64,000 nucleotides of DNA from an uncultured Lachnospiraceae bacterium. GTDB lineage: Bacteria; Bacillota; Clostridia; Lachnospirales; Lachnospiraceae. A program made the position numbers and the translations under genes. Below the pieces are notes generated by a model that saw only the letters and a list, made by a program, of their open reading frames with translations, did not search any database and was not told the DNA's origin. The stretch spans positions 62,001-126,000 of the forward strand of contig CANSPM010000002.1 in NCBI GenBank assembly GCA_947648875.1. Reading direction: 5' to 3'. This document shows positions 26,778-36,109 of the stretch, one piece after another (the stretch's first letter is position 1; each line of letters starts with the position of its first letter).

Positions 26778-28226
26778 ATGAAAAAAATACTGTTTGCGGC
26801 ATCTGAGGGGGTTCCTTTTATCAAGACGGGAGGGCTGGCCGATGTGGTGGGCTCCCTGCCCAAATGCATTGACAGGGAATACTTTGACGTGCGGGTGATC
26901 CTGCCTAAGTATACCTGTATGAAGCAGGAGATGAAAGATAAGCTGGAGTATGTGACGCATTTCTATATGGATTTCAACTGGACCGATGCCTATGTGGGGG
27001 TCTTAAAGGCTGTAGTGGATGGCATCCAGTATTATTTTATCGACAACGAGGGATATTTCGGAGGATTTAAGCCCTACGGGGACAATGCCCTGTTCGAGAT
27101 TGAGAAATATGCTTTTTTCTCGAAGGCCGTTTTGTCCGTGTTGCCCATTATTGATTTCAGACCGGACCTGATTCACTGTCACGACTGGCAGACCGGCCTG
27201 GTTCCCGTATACCTGAAAGAGCGCTTCCAGGGCAATGATTTCTTCCGGGGGATCAAGTCTGTGATCACGATTCATAATCTGAAGTTCCAGGGCAAGTGGG
27301 ACCCCAAGGTAGTGCAGAATATCACGGGACTGCCACAGTATTATTTCACGCCCGATAAGCTGGAGGCCTACAAGGATGCCAATCTTCTCAAAGGGGGCAT
27401 TGTGTTTGCCGACGCGGTGACCACGGTGAGTGACACCTATGCGGAGGAGATCAAGACCAAGTTCTATGGGGAAGGTCTGGAGGGGCTGCTGAAAGCCCGC
27501 AGCGGTGATTTGCGGGGAATTGTCAATGGCATTGACTATGAGGAGTTTAATCCCGAGACGGACAAATATATTGTAAAGAACTATAACGCGGTGAATTTCC
27601 GCAAGGAAAAGGTTAAGAACAAGAGGGCTTTGCAGGAGGAACTGGGGCTCACGGTGGACGAGCGGAAAATGATGATCGGCGTTGTTTCCCGTCTGACGGA
27701 CCAGAAGGGATTTGACCTGATCGCCTATGTGATGGATGAGCTGTGCCGGGACGACATTCAGCTGGTTATTCTGGGTACCGGTGAGGAGCGCTACGAGAAT
27801 ATGTTCCGCCATTTCGACTGGAAATACGGCGATAAAGTGTCGGCGAACATATTCTATTCCGAGGAGTTGTCTCACAAGATTTACGCTTCCTGTGACGCGT
27901 TCCTGATGCCTTCCCTGTTTGAGCCCTGCGGTCTCAGTCAACTCATGTCCCTGCGGTACGGCACGGTGCCCATCGTCAGGGAGACCGGCGGTCTGAAGGA
28001 TACGGTGCAACCCTATAACGAGTATGAGAGCAAAGGCACAGGTTTCAGTTTTGCCAATTATAACGCGCATGAGATGCTGGCTTCCATCCGCTATGCGGAG
28101 CAGATCTACTACGATAAGAAGCGGGAGTGGAACAAGATTGTGGATCGCGCCATGGCGGCAGACTTTTCCTGGGAGGTGTCTGCGAAGAAGTATCAGGAGA
28201 TGTACGACTGGTTGATAGGATATTAA
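26778..28226 (+). CDS. glgA: Glycogen synthase (ADP-glucose, GT5)
   Basis: Transfers glucose from ADP-glucose to alpha-1,4-glucan. The GT-B fold is complete at 482 residues: the ADP-glucose-binding KTGGL motif (residues 16-20), the HCHDWQTGLVPVYL block, and the C-terminal PSLFEPCGLSQL and ETGGLKDTV motifs. ATG 26778 follows ATGGAGG; TTG 26772 is a poor alternative. Other glg genes (glgB, glgC, glgP) are not adjacent. A TATAAT at 26734-26739 may be its -10 element. The next gene starts 4 bases downstream. Confidence 0.96.
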   Translation: MKKILFAASEGVPFIKTGGLADVVGSLPKCIDREYFDVRVILPKYTCMKQEMKDKLEYVTHFYMDFNWTDAYVGVLKAVVDGIQYYFIDNEGYFGGFKPYGDNALFEIEKYAFFSKAVLSVLPIIDFRPDLIHCHDWQTGLVPVYLKERFQGNDFFRGIKSVITIHNLKFQGKWDPKVVQNITGLPQYYFTPDKLEAYKDANLLKGGIVFADAVTTVSDTYAEEIKTKFYGEGLEGLLKARSGDLRGIVNGIDYEEFNPETDKYIVKNYNAVNFRKEKVKNKRALQEELGLTVDERKMMIGVVSRLTDQKGFDLIAYVMDELCRDDIQLVILGTGEERYENMFRHFDWKYGDKVSANIFYSEELSHKIYASCDAFLMPSLFEPCGLSQLMSLRYGTVPIVRETGGLKDTVQPYNEYESKGTGFSFANYNAHEMLASIRYAEQIYYDKKREWNKIVDRAMAADFSWEVSAKKYQEMYDWLIGY

Positions 28227-28230
28227 GATA

Positions 28231-29883
28231 ATGGGCAGTGGCAGCAAAAAAAACAGTTTTATCCTACAGGCGGGCATTCTGGCCGCAGCGGGATTTGTCA
28301 GCCGGATCATAGGGCTTCTGTATGTGAGCCCTGTGGCCCGGATTATCGGCCCTGTGGGGCAGGGGTATTATGAGTCGGCATATAATTACTACGCCATTGT
28401 GCTAATGATATCCTCGTACAGTATTCCCTCCGCAATCTCCAAGGTGATTGCCCAGAAACTATCGCTGCGGGAATACAGAAATGCCCACAGGGTTTTTATA
28501 TGTGCCATGTACTATGTGCTGGGAGTGGGACTCGTCGCGAGCTTGCTCCTCTTTTTTGGTGCCGGACATCTGGTGACGGAATCGGCGGTGCCGGTTCTTC
28601 GGGTGTTGGCTCCTACCATCTTTGTCTACGGTATTCTGGGGGTGCTGCGGGGCTATTTTCAGGCGCACAAGAGCATGGTACAGACTTCTATCTCCCAGAT
28701 ACTGGAACAGATAGTCAATGCGGTGGTAAGCATAGGCGCCGCCCACGGTTTTATCCTATTGCTTATGGAAGAATATGAAAAGGATTCGGCGGCGGAACAG
28801 GCTGGCCGCGCAGTGTACGGCGCTATGGGCAGCGCTCTGGGAACCGGAGCGGGGGTGCTGATCGCGCTCCTGTTCATGGCGGCTGTTTACAGCCTGAACC
28901 GGCCTATGATCCAAAGAAGGATAGACAGAGACCGCACCCGGCAGGTGGATTCCTACAGGGAGATCAGCAAGATGATTCTTCAGGTGGTGCTGCCCTTTAT
29001 TATGAGCACGGCGATTTACAATCTCAGCAGTTCTCTGAACAACAAACTTTATTCGGATATCATGATGAAATTTCGCCATGTAGCCGAGAATATGGTGGCG
29101 GCGGATTATGGGGTGTTCAACGGCAGAGCCATGAAAATATCCAATATCCCCATTGCCTTTTCGTCGGCCATGGCGGCGGCCATCATTCCCACCGTATCTC
29201 AGCTGGTGGCCCGCAGGCAGCTGGCGGATGCCCGGAACAGGACCGCCCAGGCGGTTAAAACCATTATGTTGATATCCATTCCTTCGGCTGTGGGGCTTTT
29301 GGCGCTGGCAAAGCCTGTCACCTGGTTGCTGTTTCCGGACGGGAATACCATTGAACTGGCGTCCAGGATATTGATGGCTCTGGCTGTATCCGTAATTTTC
29401 TACGCATTATCCACCCTGAGCAATTCTATCTTACAGGGAATCGGCAGAGTGAATACCCCCATTGTCAACGCGGCTATTGCGCTGCTGTTGCAGACGGGGG
29501 TTCTGGTGCTTCTTTTGTGTTTTACGGATCTGGGTATCTATGCGGTGGTGATTGCCACCATTGTGTATTCCGGTCTCATGTGCGTTCTCAATCAGATGTC
29601 CATGCATAAGGCGCTGGGGTATCGGCAGGAGATTATGAATACTTTCGTGGTTCCCTTGATCGCCTCCGCTTTTATGGGGGCCATCGCACGGGTTCTGTAT
29701 GAGATTCTGCTGATGCTGACGGGCTCCATCGTTGTGTCTGCCATTCCGTCCATCGTTGCGGCTGTGGCGGTTTACTTTTCCCTGGTGATTTTGCTTAAGG
29801 GAGTCACAGAGGAAGAACTGCGCGCCATGCCAGGGGGACGCCTGCTGGTCAAAGTGGCCAGAAAATGCCGTCTGATGCGGTAG
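28231..29883 (+). CDS. MOP-superfamily lipid flippase, SpoVB/YtgP-like
   Basis: A 550-residue polytopic membrane protein with about 14 hydrophobic helices, of the multidrug/oligosaccharidyl-lipid/polysaccharide exporter superfamily. The N-terminus (ILAAAGFVSRIIGLLYVSPVARIIGPVGQGYY, seen as the parts GFVSRIIGLLY and GPVGQGYY) is typical of SpoVB/YtgP flippases that move lipid-linked cell-wall precursors; SpoVB acts in cortex synthesis. It begins 4 bases after glgA, so it is probably co-transcribed. Its stop is 2 bases from the stop of the convergent rqcH gene. The substrate (lipid II or another polyprenyl glycan) is inferred from family only. Confidence 0.88.
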   Translation: MGSGSKKNSFILQAGILAAAGFVSRIIGLLYVSPVARIIGPVGQGYYESAYNYYAIVLMISSYSIPSAISKVIAQKLSLREYRNAHRVFICAMYYVLGVGLVASLLLFFGAGHLVTESAVPVLRVLAPTIFVYGILGVLRGYFQAHKSMVQTSISQILEQIVNAVVSIGAAHGFILLLMEEYEKDSAAEQAGRAVYGAMGSALGTGAGVLIALLFMAAVYSLNRPMIQRRIDRDRTRQVDSYREISKMILQVVLPFIMSTAIYNLSSSLNNKLYSDIMMKFRHVAENMVAADYGVFNGRAMKISNIPIAFSSAMAAAIIPTVSQLVARRQLADARNRTAQAVKTIMLISIPSAVGLLALAKPVTWLLFPDGNTIELASRILMALAVSVIFYALSTLSNSILQGIGRVNTPIVNAAIALLLQTGVLVLLLCFTDLGIYAVVIATIVYSGLMCVLNQMSMHKALGYRQEIMNTFVVPLIASAFMGAIARVLYEILLMLTGSIVVSAIPSIVAAVAVYFSLVILLKGVTEEELRAMPGGRLLVKVARKCRLMR

Positions 29884-29885
29884 GT

Positions 29886-31625
29886 CTACACTTGCTGTAA
29901 GCCTGATATATCGTCGTCAATCATCATGGAGTAGTTGGTGTAGTATACCACAAATCCCGGCTTGGCTCCGTTTGGTTTTTTCACATGCTTCTTTTGAATA
30001 TAGTCTATTTCCACTTTCTCCTGTCCCCGGCCTTTGGAGTAGTACGCGGCCAGCCTTGCCGCCTCCTCAAAGGTGCGGTCAGGCAGGGGGTCGGCACCTT
30101 CGCATTTGACGATCACATGGGAGCCGGGCATACCCTTGGCGTGGAACCACCAGTCGTCCCCGGTGGCAAACTTGAAAGTCAGCTCGTCGTTCTGATAATT
30201 ATTTTTTCCCACATACATATGAAAACCGTCGCTGCTCACATAGTGAAAAGGACTGCTGGTAATCTTCTCTTTTTTGCCTACGCGTTTGTGGATATAGCCG
30301 CTGGCGGCCAGTTCTTCCCGAATCTGCACCAGATCCTCCTCCTGCATGGCGATATCCAGGGCGGCGCCGATGGACTCCAGATGCTCGATCTGAGCCTTGA
30401 CTTCTTCGGTCAAAGTAGAGAGCGCTTCATAAGTGCGCTTTAACTTGCCGTATTTATCAAAATACCGTTTGGCGTTTTCGGCGGGTGTTCTCTCAGGGTC
30501 AAGGGGGATGGTGATCATTTCGTTCGTATAGTAATTCAGGGCTTCCATGGATTTGCTGCCCTGGGGAACACCATAGCCATAGGTGTTGATCAATTCTCCG
30601 TAAACCCGGTATTTATCACGCTTTTCCGTGTCCTTGATCTGCTGTAACTGCAAATCGTATTTTTTGACATTGCGCTCCAGCGCTGTCTGGACAACACGGC
30701 GCAGATCCGCCGATCTTTGCCGGATGCGGGTCAGGGTGTTCTTTTCCGCGTAGTATTGCTCCAACAGGGCGGAGATGGAAGCGCAGGGCTTCAAACTGTC
30801 CTGGCCCTGACTGTACAGCGTCAGAGGCAGGGCGGCGTATTCTGTCGGCTGTTTGCCTGTGTAGGCGATGGCGGGGGCAAAATCGCCGTTTTGCACCTGG
30901 TTCATCATCTCCCGGAACACAAGGTAGGCCTTTTCCAGCTCCACGGAGGAAAAAGCTACAGTGGGCGCGTCCCCGTCCAAGCCGCAGCGGTGGCAGACTT
31001 CCTGAGCCAGTATGGGAGAGATGCCGGTGTAACTTAAGTAAATGGCCTTGTGCAGCGGGGCGGGGCGGGAGGCCACTGCGGCGAGAAACTGTTCCCGTCC
31101 GCAGCCAAGGGGGTCCAGCTTATCCTGGGTCTGGGCCACAAAGTAAGGTTTTCCGGGCAGTACTTCCCGAAGGCTGCTGACCAGGCCGGACACATGCTTG
31201 ATGCTGTCCAGGATCATGCCTTCCTCATTGCAGAAGATGATGTTGCTGTGCTTGCCCATGATTTCCACAATCAGGGTTTTACGGCGCAGATCTCCCAGTT
31301 CGTCCAGATGCTCTATGTCAATATGGAGGATGCGTTCCAGCCCCGGCTGGGTGATGGCGGTGATGCGTCCGTTTTGCAGGTGTTTGCGAAGCAGCATACA
31401 AAAGCCGGGGGCTGTCATGGGGCTGGGCTTATTCTGCCCGGTCAGATACACCAGAGGCAGGGAGGCGTCCGCAGAGAGAAGCAGACGCCGCTGACCGTCC
31501 CCCGTCTTGATGGTCAGCAGCAGTTCGTCGCTTTCCGGCTGCGCAATCTTATAGAGTCTGCCCCCCAGGCAGGTGTCTTTCAGTTCCTTTACAATAGCGG
31601 CAATGGTTACGCCGTCAAAAGCCAT
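29886..31625 (-). CDS. rqcH: NFACT-family ribosome quality control protein (RqcH/Rqc2 homologue)
   Basis: Binds obstructed 50S subunits and directs C-terminal alanine tailing of stalled nascent chains. The 579-residue protein has the NFACT-N domain (about 1-200, starting MAFDGVTIAAIVKELK), the coiled-coil middle (about 290-430) and the NFACT-R RNA-binding domain (about 455-560, with GKNNYQNDELTFKFA and the DDWWFHAKGMPGSHVIVK block). Older annotations call the family fibronectin-binding protein. The start follows AGGAGGAT. The family assignment is secure. Confidence 0.94.
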   Translation of the reverse strand: MAFDGVTIAAIVKELKDTCLGGRLYKIAQPESDELLLTIKTGDGQRRLLLSADASLPLVYLTGQNKPSPMTAPGFCMLLRKHLQNGRITAITQPGLERILHIDIEHLDELGDLRRKTLIVEIMGKHSNIIFCNEEGMILDSIKHVSGLVSSLREVLPGKPYFVAQTQDKLDPLGCGREQFLAAVASRPAPLHKAIYLSYTGISPILAQEVCHRCGLDGDAPTVAFSSVELEKAYLVFREMMNQVQNGDFAPAIAYTGKQPTEYAALPLTLYSQGQDSLKPCASISALLEQYYAEKNTLTRIRQRSADLRRVVQTALERNVKKYDLQLQQIKDTEKRDKYRVYGELINTYGYGVPQGSKSMEALNYYTNEMITIPLDPERTPAENAKRYFDKYGKLKRTYEALSTLTEEVKAQIEHLESIGAALDIAMQEEDLVQIREELAASGYIHKRVGKKEKITSSPFHYVSSDGFHMYVGKNNYQNDELTFKFATGDDWWFHAKGMPGSHVIVKCEGADPLPDRTFEEAARLAAYYSKGRGQEKVEIDYIQKKHVKKPNGAKPGFVVYYTNYSMMIDDDISGLQQV

Positions 31626-31708
31626 AGCGATATCCTCCTGATTCCGTATATTTTGTATATTTCATTATAACAAATTGCCGGGAAATGACAAGTGTTTTCC
31701 TGCGGCTA

Positions 31709-31737
31709 TTGACTATCGGGACAATCTACATTATAAT
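31709..31737 (+). promoter_or_regulatory. Promoter of the yicC-remA-gmk-rpoZ operon
   Basis: TTGACT (31709-31714), a 17-base spacer and TATAAT (31732-31737), 84 bases before yicC. Confidence 0.75.
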
Positions 31738-31821
31738 GTAATGAAGTATGGATGTTTTTCATACTTCACTGATTCATAACAAAGGAATTTTTGCGAAGCG
31801 TAAAGTGGGAAAGAGGTAAAG

Positions 31822-32700
31822 ATGATAAAGAGCATGACTGGTTTCGGCAGATGTGAAGTCGCTGAGAGCAATCGCAAATTTACAGTGGAGATGAAGTCTG
31901 TGAACCATCGGTATCTGGACATAAGTATTAAGATGCCCAAGAAGCTGAACTTTTTTGAGGCCGCTATCCGCGCGGAATTGAAAAATTATATTTCCCGGGG
32001 AAAGGTGGATCTGTTTATCTCATATGAAGATTACACAGAAAACAATGTGGGTATCCACTACAACAGGGAGCTGGCGGCTGAGTATATGAAGTACCTCAGG
32101 CAGATGCAGGAGGATTTCGGGCTGGAGGATGATGTCCGGGTGTCCGTCCTGTCGCGCTATCCGGAGGTACTGACCATGGAGGAGGCGGACGCGTCCCAGG
32201 AGGAGCTGTGGAAAGAACTGCAAAAGGCCATCAGGGGTGCCGCAGAGGGATTTGTGCAGACGCGCATCGCGGAGGGGGAGCATCTGCGGGACGATCTGAT
32301 AGACAAACTGGACGGCATGCTCAAACTGGTGGATTTTATAGCGGAGAGATCGCCCCGGATCGTGCAGGAGTACCGGCAGAAGCTGGAGGACAAGGTGAAG
32401 GATTTGCTGGGGGATGTTCAGGTGGATGAAAACCGGTTGCTGACGGAAGTTACGATTTTCGCGGATAAGGTCTGTGTGGACGAGGAACTGGTGCGGTTGC
32501 GCAGCCATATTGAGACTACAAAGACCACTCTTCTGGAGGGGGGCAGTATCGGACGCAAGCTGGATTTTATTGCACAGGAGATGAATCGGGAGGCTAATAC
32601 CACGCTGTCCAAATCAAATGATCTGGAGATCTCAAATTGTGCCATTGAACTTAAGACGGAGATTGAAAAGGTCCGGGAACAGATTCAGAACATTGAGTAG
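31822..32700 (+). CDS. YicC/YloC family endoribonuclease
   Basis: A 292-residue member of the YicC family (YloC in Bacillus), shown to be an endoribonuclease in recent work. The start IKSMTGFGRCEV, the EMKSVNHRYLDI motif and the C-terminal IGRKLDFIAQEMNREANTTLSKSND block are all diagnostic. It leads the yicC-remA-gmk-rpoZ operon, an order conserved in Firmicutes. AAAGAGG precedes ATG 31822. Confidence 0.95.
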   Translation: MIKSMTGFGRCEVAESNRKFTVEMKSVNHRYLDISIKMPKKLNFFEAAIRAELKNYISRGKVDLFISYEDYTENNVGIHYNRELAAEYMKYLRQMQEDFGLEDDVRVSVLSRYPEVLTMEEADASQEELWKELQKAIRGAAEGFVQTRIAEGEHLRDDLIDKLDGMLKLVDFIAERSPRIVQEYRQKLEDKVKDLLGDVQVDENRLLTEVTIFADKVCVDEELVRLRSHIETTKTTLLEGGSIGRKLDFIAQEMNREANTTLSKSNDLEISNCAIELKTEIEKVREQIQNIE

Positions 32701-32715
32701 CGGTGAGGTTATTAT

Positions 32716-32976
32716 ATGAATAAGTTAATTCATATCGGATTTGGCAATATTGTCAACACCGGTAAGATTATCGCCATTGTCAGCCCGGAGTCCGCTCCCA
32801 TCAAGCGCCTGGTGCAGAGAGCCAAGGAGGAGGGGACCGTCATCGACGCCACGCAGGGCCGTAAGACCAAGGCCGTGCTGGTTATGGAGAACAGCCGGAT
32901 CGTATTGTCGGCCCTGTTGCCGGAGACTATCGCGGGAAGGGCGCGGGAGGAGAGCGGAGGAGAGGAAGATGAGTAG
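32716..32976 (+). CDS. remA: Extracellular matrix/biofilm regulator RemA (DUF370)
   Basis: A small DNA-binding regulator, 86 residues, of the RemA family (DUF370). In Bacillus it activates matrix genes by forming DNA-wrapping rings. The family core is visible: [30 protein letters not shown], noted by [10 protein letters not shown] and SPESAPIKR, then [23 protein letters not shown] in parts. Its end overlaps the gmk start by 8 bases. Position between yicC and gmk is standard. Confidence 0.95.
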   Translation: MNKLIHIGFGNIVNTGKIIAIVSPESAPIKRLVQRAKEEGTVIDATQGRKTKAVLVMENSRIVLSALLPETIAGRAREESGGEEDE

Positions 32977-33601
32977 AGGGATTCTGACGGTGATTTCCGG
33001 TTTTTCCGGCGCAGGTAAGGGAACACTGATGAGAAGGCTGACAAGGGATTATGACAGTTACGCTCTGTCTGTGTCCATGACCACTCGCGCCCCGAGAGAG
33101 GGGGAGCGGGACGGCATAGAGTACTTTTTTGTGGACACAGAGACTTTTCAGGAACGCGTCCGACAGGGCCGTATGCTGGAATATGCCTGTTACTGCGGGA
33201 ATTATTACGGCACGCCCCGGGACTATGTGCGGGACCAGCTGGATAGAGGCAAAGATGTAATTCTTGAGATTGAGATCCAGGGTGCCCTGCAGATAAAAAA
33301 ACTGGTGCCGGACTGCCTGCTTCTCTTTGTCACACCGCCCTGCGCGGGAGAACTGAGACGGCGTCTGGAGGGCAGAGGCACGGAGACTCCGGAGGTCATA
33401 GCCAGGAGACTGGCCCGGGCAGTGGAGGAATCAGAGGGCATAGAAGCCTATGATTATATAGTGGTCAACGACGATCTGGAGGCGTGCGTGCGGCAGATTC
33501 ACAGTATGGTGCAGAACGCGCATTATACCCCGGCCAGGCAGGAGACATTGATAAAAGAGATCAGAGGAGAATTGAACGGATTCTCGAAAGGAGCAGAATA
33601 A
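32969..33601 (+). CDS. gmk: Guanylate kinase
   Basis: Phosphorylates GMP to GDP. The P-loop [10 protein letters not shown] lies at about residues 10-19, followed by the GMP-binding [21 protein letters not shown] pattern (parts [11 protein letters not shown] and YFFV) and the lid region [12 protein letters not shown]. At 210 residues it is standard. ATG 32969 lies inside the end of remA behind GGAGAGGAAG, so translation is coupled; the frame is open far upstream but has no family sequence. Its stop overlaps the rpoZ start by one base. Confidence 0.96.
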   Translation: MSRGILTVISGFSGAGKGTLMRRLTRDYDSYALSVSMTTRAPREGERDGIEYFFVDTETFQERVRQGRMLEYACYCGNYYGTPRDYVRDQLDRGKDVILEIEIQGALQIKKLVPDCLLLFVTPPCAGELRRRLEGRGTETPEVIARRLARAVEESEGIEAYDYIVVNDDLEACVRQIHSMVQNAHYTPARQETLIKEIRGELNGFSKGAE

Positions 33602-33990
33602 TGTTACATCCATCTTATTCCGATTTAATGAAGGTAGTAAACAGTGAGGTTGAGCAGGGGGAGGCTCCTGTGGTCAACAGCAGGTATTCCATAGTGATGG
33701 CCACTTCCAAGAGGGCCAGACAGATCATCAGCGGCGACGAGCCTCTGGTGGCGGGCGGTGCCGGCAAGAAACCTCTGTCTCTGGCAGTGGAGGAGCTTAA
33801 TCAGGGCAAGATTAAGATTCTTGCCGAGGACGAGGTTGTGGAGGAACAGGAAGTATTTGTACAGGATGAAATCCCGGAGGACGCGGCGGAGGTAACGCCG
33901 GAGATGGAGGAAGAGGCGGAGGCAGAGGAGCAGGAAGATCCTGCGGAAGAAGAGACGGAAGAGCTGCCTGCGGAGGAAGAGGAAGCGTAA
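33601..33990 (+). CDS. rpoZ: DNA-directed RNA polymerase subunit omega
   Basis: Small RNAP subunit that helps beta-prime folding. The N-terminal part (residues 1-78; [14 protein letters not shown], then YSIVMATSKRARQI) is the omega domain, with KKPLSLAVEELNQGKI closing it. A Glu-rich tail of about 45 residues follows, making the protein 129 residues against the usual 65-90. AAGGAGCAG precedes ATG 33601. Confidence 0.93.
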   Translation: MLHPSYSDLMKVVNSEVEQGEAPVVNSRYSIVMATSKRARQIISGDEPLVAGGAGKKPLSLAVEELNQGKIKILAEDEVVEEQEVFVQDEIPEDAAEVTPEMEEEAEAEEQEDPAEEETEELPAEEEEA

Positions 33991-33995
33991 GACAG

Positions 33996-34033
33996 GGGGA
34001 GAAATGTTCGGTTATGGGTATTTCTCCCCTTTG
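33996..34033 (+). terminator. Hairpin terminator or attenuator between rpoZ and rimO
   Basis: Perfect 10-base stem GGGGAGAAAT/ATTTCTCCCC with a 14-base loop, followed by a short TTTG tract. The weak T run suggests partial read-through into rimO. Confidence 0.6.
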
Positions 34034-34076
34034 TACTGTCGCTGGCAGGGCCTGCGATATGCGGAAAGAGGAAAGT

Positions 34077-35429
34077 ATGAAGATACTGTTTATATCTCTG
34101 GGCTGTGACAAGAATCTGGTGGATACGGAAGAGATGCTGGAGTTGCTGCGGCAAAAGGGATACAGTTTTACGGATGATGAAAACGAGTGTGACATTGTGG
34201 TGGTGAACACATGTTGCTTTATCGGTGACGCAAAGGAAGAGAGCATCAATGCGTTGCTGGAGGCGGCGGAACTGAAAAAGAGCGGCAGGGTTAAGGTACT
34301 GGCTGCGGCAGGATGTCTGGCCCAGCGCTATTACAGAGAGATTCGGACGGAGATCCCGGAGGTGGATGCCATCGTGGGTACCACTTGTATCAGCCGGATC
34401 GCGGATGCTGTGGAGCAGGCTCTCTCAGGCGGCAGACCAGTATTTGTGCAGGAGCCGGACGCCCCGGTGGACTATCGGATAGACAGAGTGCTGACCACCG
34501 GCGGCCATTATGCCTATCTGAAAATAGCGGAGGGATGCAATAAGCGGTGCAGCTATTGCGTCATTCCCCAGATTCGGGGCAGTTATCGCAGCGTTCCAAT
34601 GGAGATTCTGCTGGAGCAGGCCAACGTGCTGGCAGAGCAGGGGGTAAAGGAATTGATTCTGGTGGCTCAGGAGACCACCCTGTACGGCCTGGAGCGATAT
34701 GGGGAGAAGAGTCTGCCTCTGCTGCTGCATGAGCTGGCTCAGATCCCAGGGATTCAGTGGATCAGGATATTGTATTGTTATCCGGAGGAGATCACGGAGG
34801 AACTGATACAGACGATCCGAAAAGAGCCCAAGGTCTGCCATTATCTGGATATTCCCATTCAGCATGCCAGTGATCGGATTTTGCGCCGCATGGGCAGACG
34901 TACCACCCAGAGCCAGTTGCGGGAACTGATAGCCAGACTGCGGGAGGAAATACCGGATATCTGCCTGCGCACCACACTGATCACGGGCTTTCCCGGGGAG
35001 ACCCAGGAGGATCATGAAAAGATGGTGGATTTTGTCAATGAGATGGAATTTGACCGTCTGGGAGTATTTTCCTATTCTCAGGAAGAGGGCACGGCAGCTG
35101 CGGAGATGCCGGACCAGGTCCCGGAAGAGCAAAAGGAGGCCTGGCGGCAGGAAATCATGGAGTTGCAGCAGGAGATTGCGTTTGCCAAAGCGGAGGATAT
35201 GGTGGGCCGAGTTCTCACCGTGATGGTAGAGGGAAAGGTGGCGGATGAGGAGGTCTATGTGACCCGCACCTATCGGGACGCCCCGGGAGTGGACGGTTAT
35301 CTGTTTGTACGAACCGGTGCCACGCTGATGACGGGGGATCTGGTGCAGGTACAGGTTACCGACAGCAATGAGTATGATCTGGTGGGCGAGATCTGGCAGG
35401 AGGAAGAGGGAGCCACAGGCCGGGCCTGA
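34077..35429 (+). CDS. rimO: Ribosomal protein S12 methylthiotransferase RimO
   Basis: Radical SAM methylthiotransferase that modifies the conserved aspartate of ribosomal protein S12. The N-terminal MTTase domain starts KILFISLGCDKNLVDTE with its cluster cysteines (LGC, NTCC, AAGC). The radical SAM core has CNKRCSYC (C154, C158, C161) and the C-terminal TRAM domain covers about residues 370-440. LGCDKNLVD and the GCNKRCSYCVIP context favour RimO over MiaB. ATG 34077 follows AGAGGAAAG. Length 450 is normal. Confidence 0.95.
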   Translation: MKILFISLGCDKNLVDTEEMLELLRQKGYSFTDDENECDIVVVNTCCFIGDAKEESINALLEAAELKKSGRVKVLAAAGCLAQRYYREIRTEIPEVDAIVGTTCISRIADAVEQALSGGRPVFVQEPDAPVDYRIDRVLTTGGHYAYLKIAEGCNKRCSYCVIPQIRGSYRSVPMEILLEQANVLAEQGVKELILVAQETTLYGLERYGEKSLPLLLHELAQIPGIQWIRILYCYPEEITEELIQTIRKEPKVCHYLDIPIQHASDRILRRMGRRTTQSQLRELIARLREEIPDICLRTTLITGFPGETQEDHEKMVDFVNEMEFDRLGVFSYSQEEGTAAAEMPDQVPEEQKEAWRQEIMELQQEIAFAKAEDMVGRVLTVMVEGKVADEEVYVTRTYRDAPGVDGYLFVRTGATLMTGDLVQVQVTDSNEYDLVGEIWQEEEGATGRA

Positions 35430-35472
35430 AGGGTATCCGTTAATGGCAGGAACAGGAATGAAGGAGTAAGCG

Positions 35473-36039
35473 ATGAATTTACCCAATAAATTGACGGTGT
35501 TTCGAGTGATTTTAATAGTGCCCTTTGTAGTGGCGCTTCTTGGAGGAGCTGCGGGCTGGTTTGGCGAAAACCTGCTGATCCCGGAGATTGCGGCGCTGGT
35601 TATTTTTATTATTGCCAGTCTGACGGATATGATTGACGGCAAGATAGCCAGAAAGTACAATCTGATTACCAATTTCGGCAAATTTATGGACCCTCTGGCG
35701 GATAAGCTGCTGGTCAGCGCCGCGCTGATCGCGCTGGTGTCCATGGGGCGCGTTCCCGCCTGGGTGGTCATAATCATTATCAGCCGGGAATTTATCATCA
35801 GCGGTTTCAGACTGGTGGCGGCGGACAATCGGGTGGTGATCGCGGCCAGCTACTGGGGAAAGTTCAAGACAACTTTTCAGATGATTATGGTGTGCCTGAT
35901 GATCGTTGACCTGTCCCGGTTCTGGCCCTGGATCTCCTTGGTGACGGATGGGATTATGTGGATTGCGCTGCTGCTGACAGTGATATCTCTGGTGGACTAT
36001 CTGGTGAAAAACAGAGCGGTCATGAAGGGACAGATGTGA
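35473..36039 (+). CDS. pgsA: CDP-diacylglycerol-glycerol-3-phosphate 3-phosphatidyltransferase
   Basis: Membrane enzyme making phosphatidylglycerol phosphate. The CDP-alcohol phosphotransferase signature DG-xx-AR-x8-G-xxx-D-xxx-D is met by DGKIARKYNLITNFGKFMDPLAD, noted by DGKIAR and GKFMDPLAD. Five to six hydrophobic helices fit the 188-residue protein. AAGGAG precedes ATG 35473. It sits in the rimO-pgsA-cinA-recA order typical of Firmicutes. Confidence 0.96.
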   Translation: MNLPNKLTVFRVILIVPFVVALLGGAAGWFGENLLIPEIAALVIFIIASLTDMIDGKIARKYNLITNFGKFMDPLADKLLVSAALIALVSMGRVPAWVVIIIISREFIISGFRLVAADNRVVIAASYWGKFKTTFQMIMVCLMIVDLSRFWPWISLVTDGIMWIALLLTVISLVDYLVKNRAVMKGQM

Positions 36040-36109
36040 GGCGGGCTGTAGATCCACACAGGGAAAGCCGCCGGTATGCCGACAGGGTGGATACGGGGAG
36101 GAATCAGAA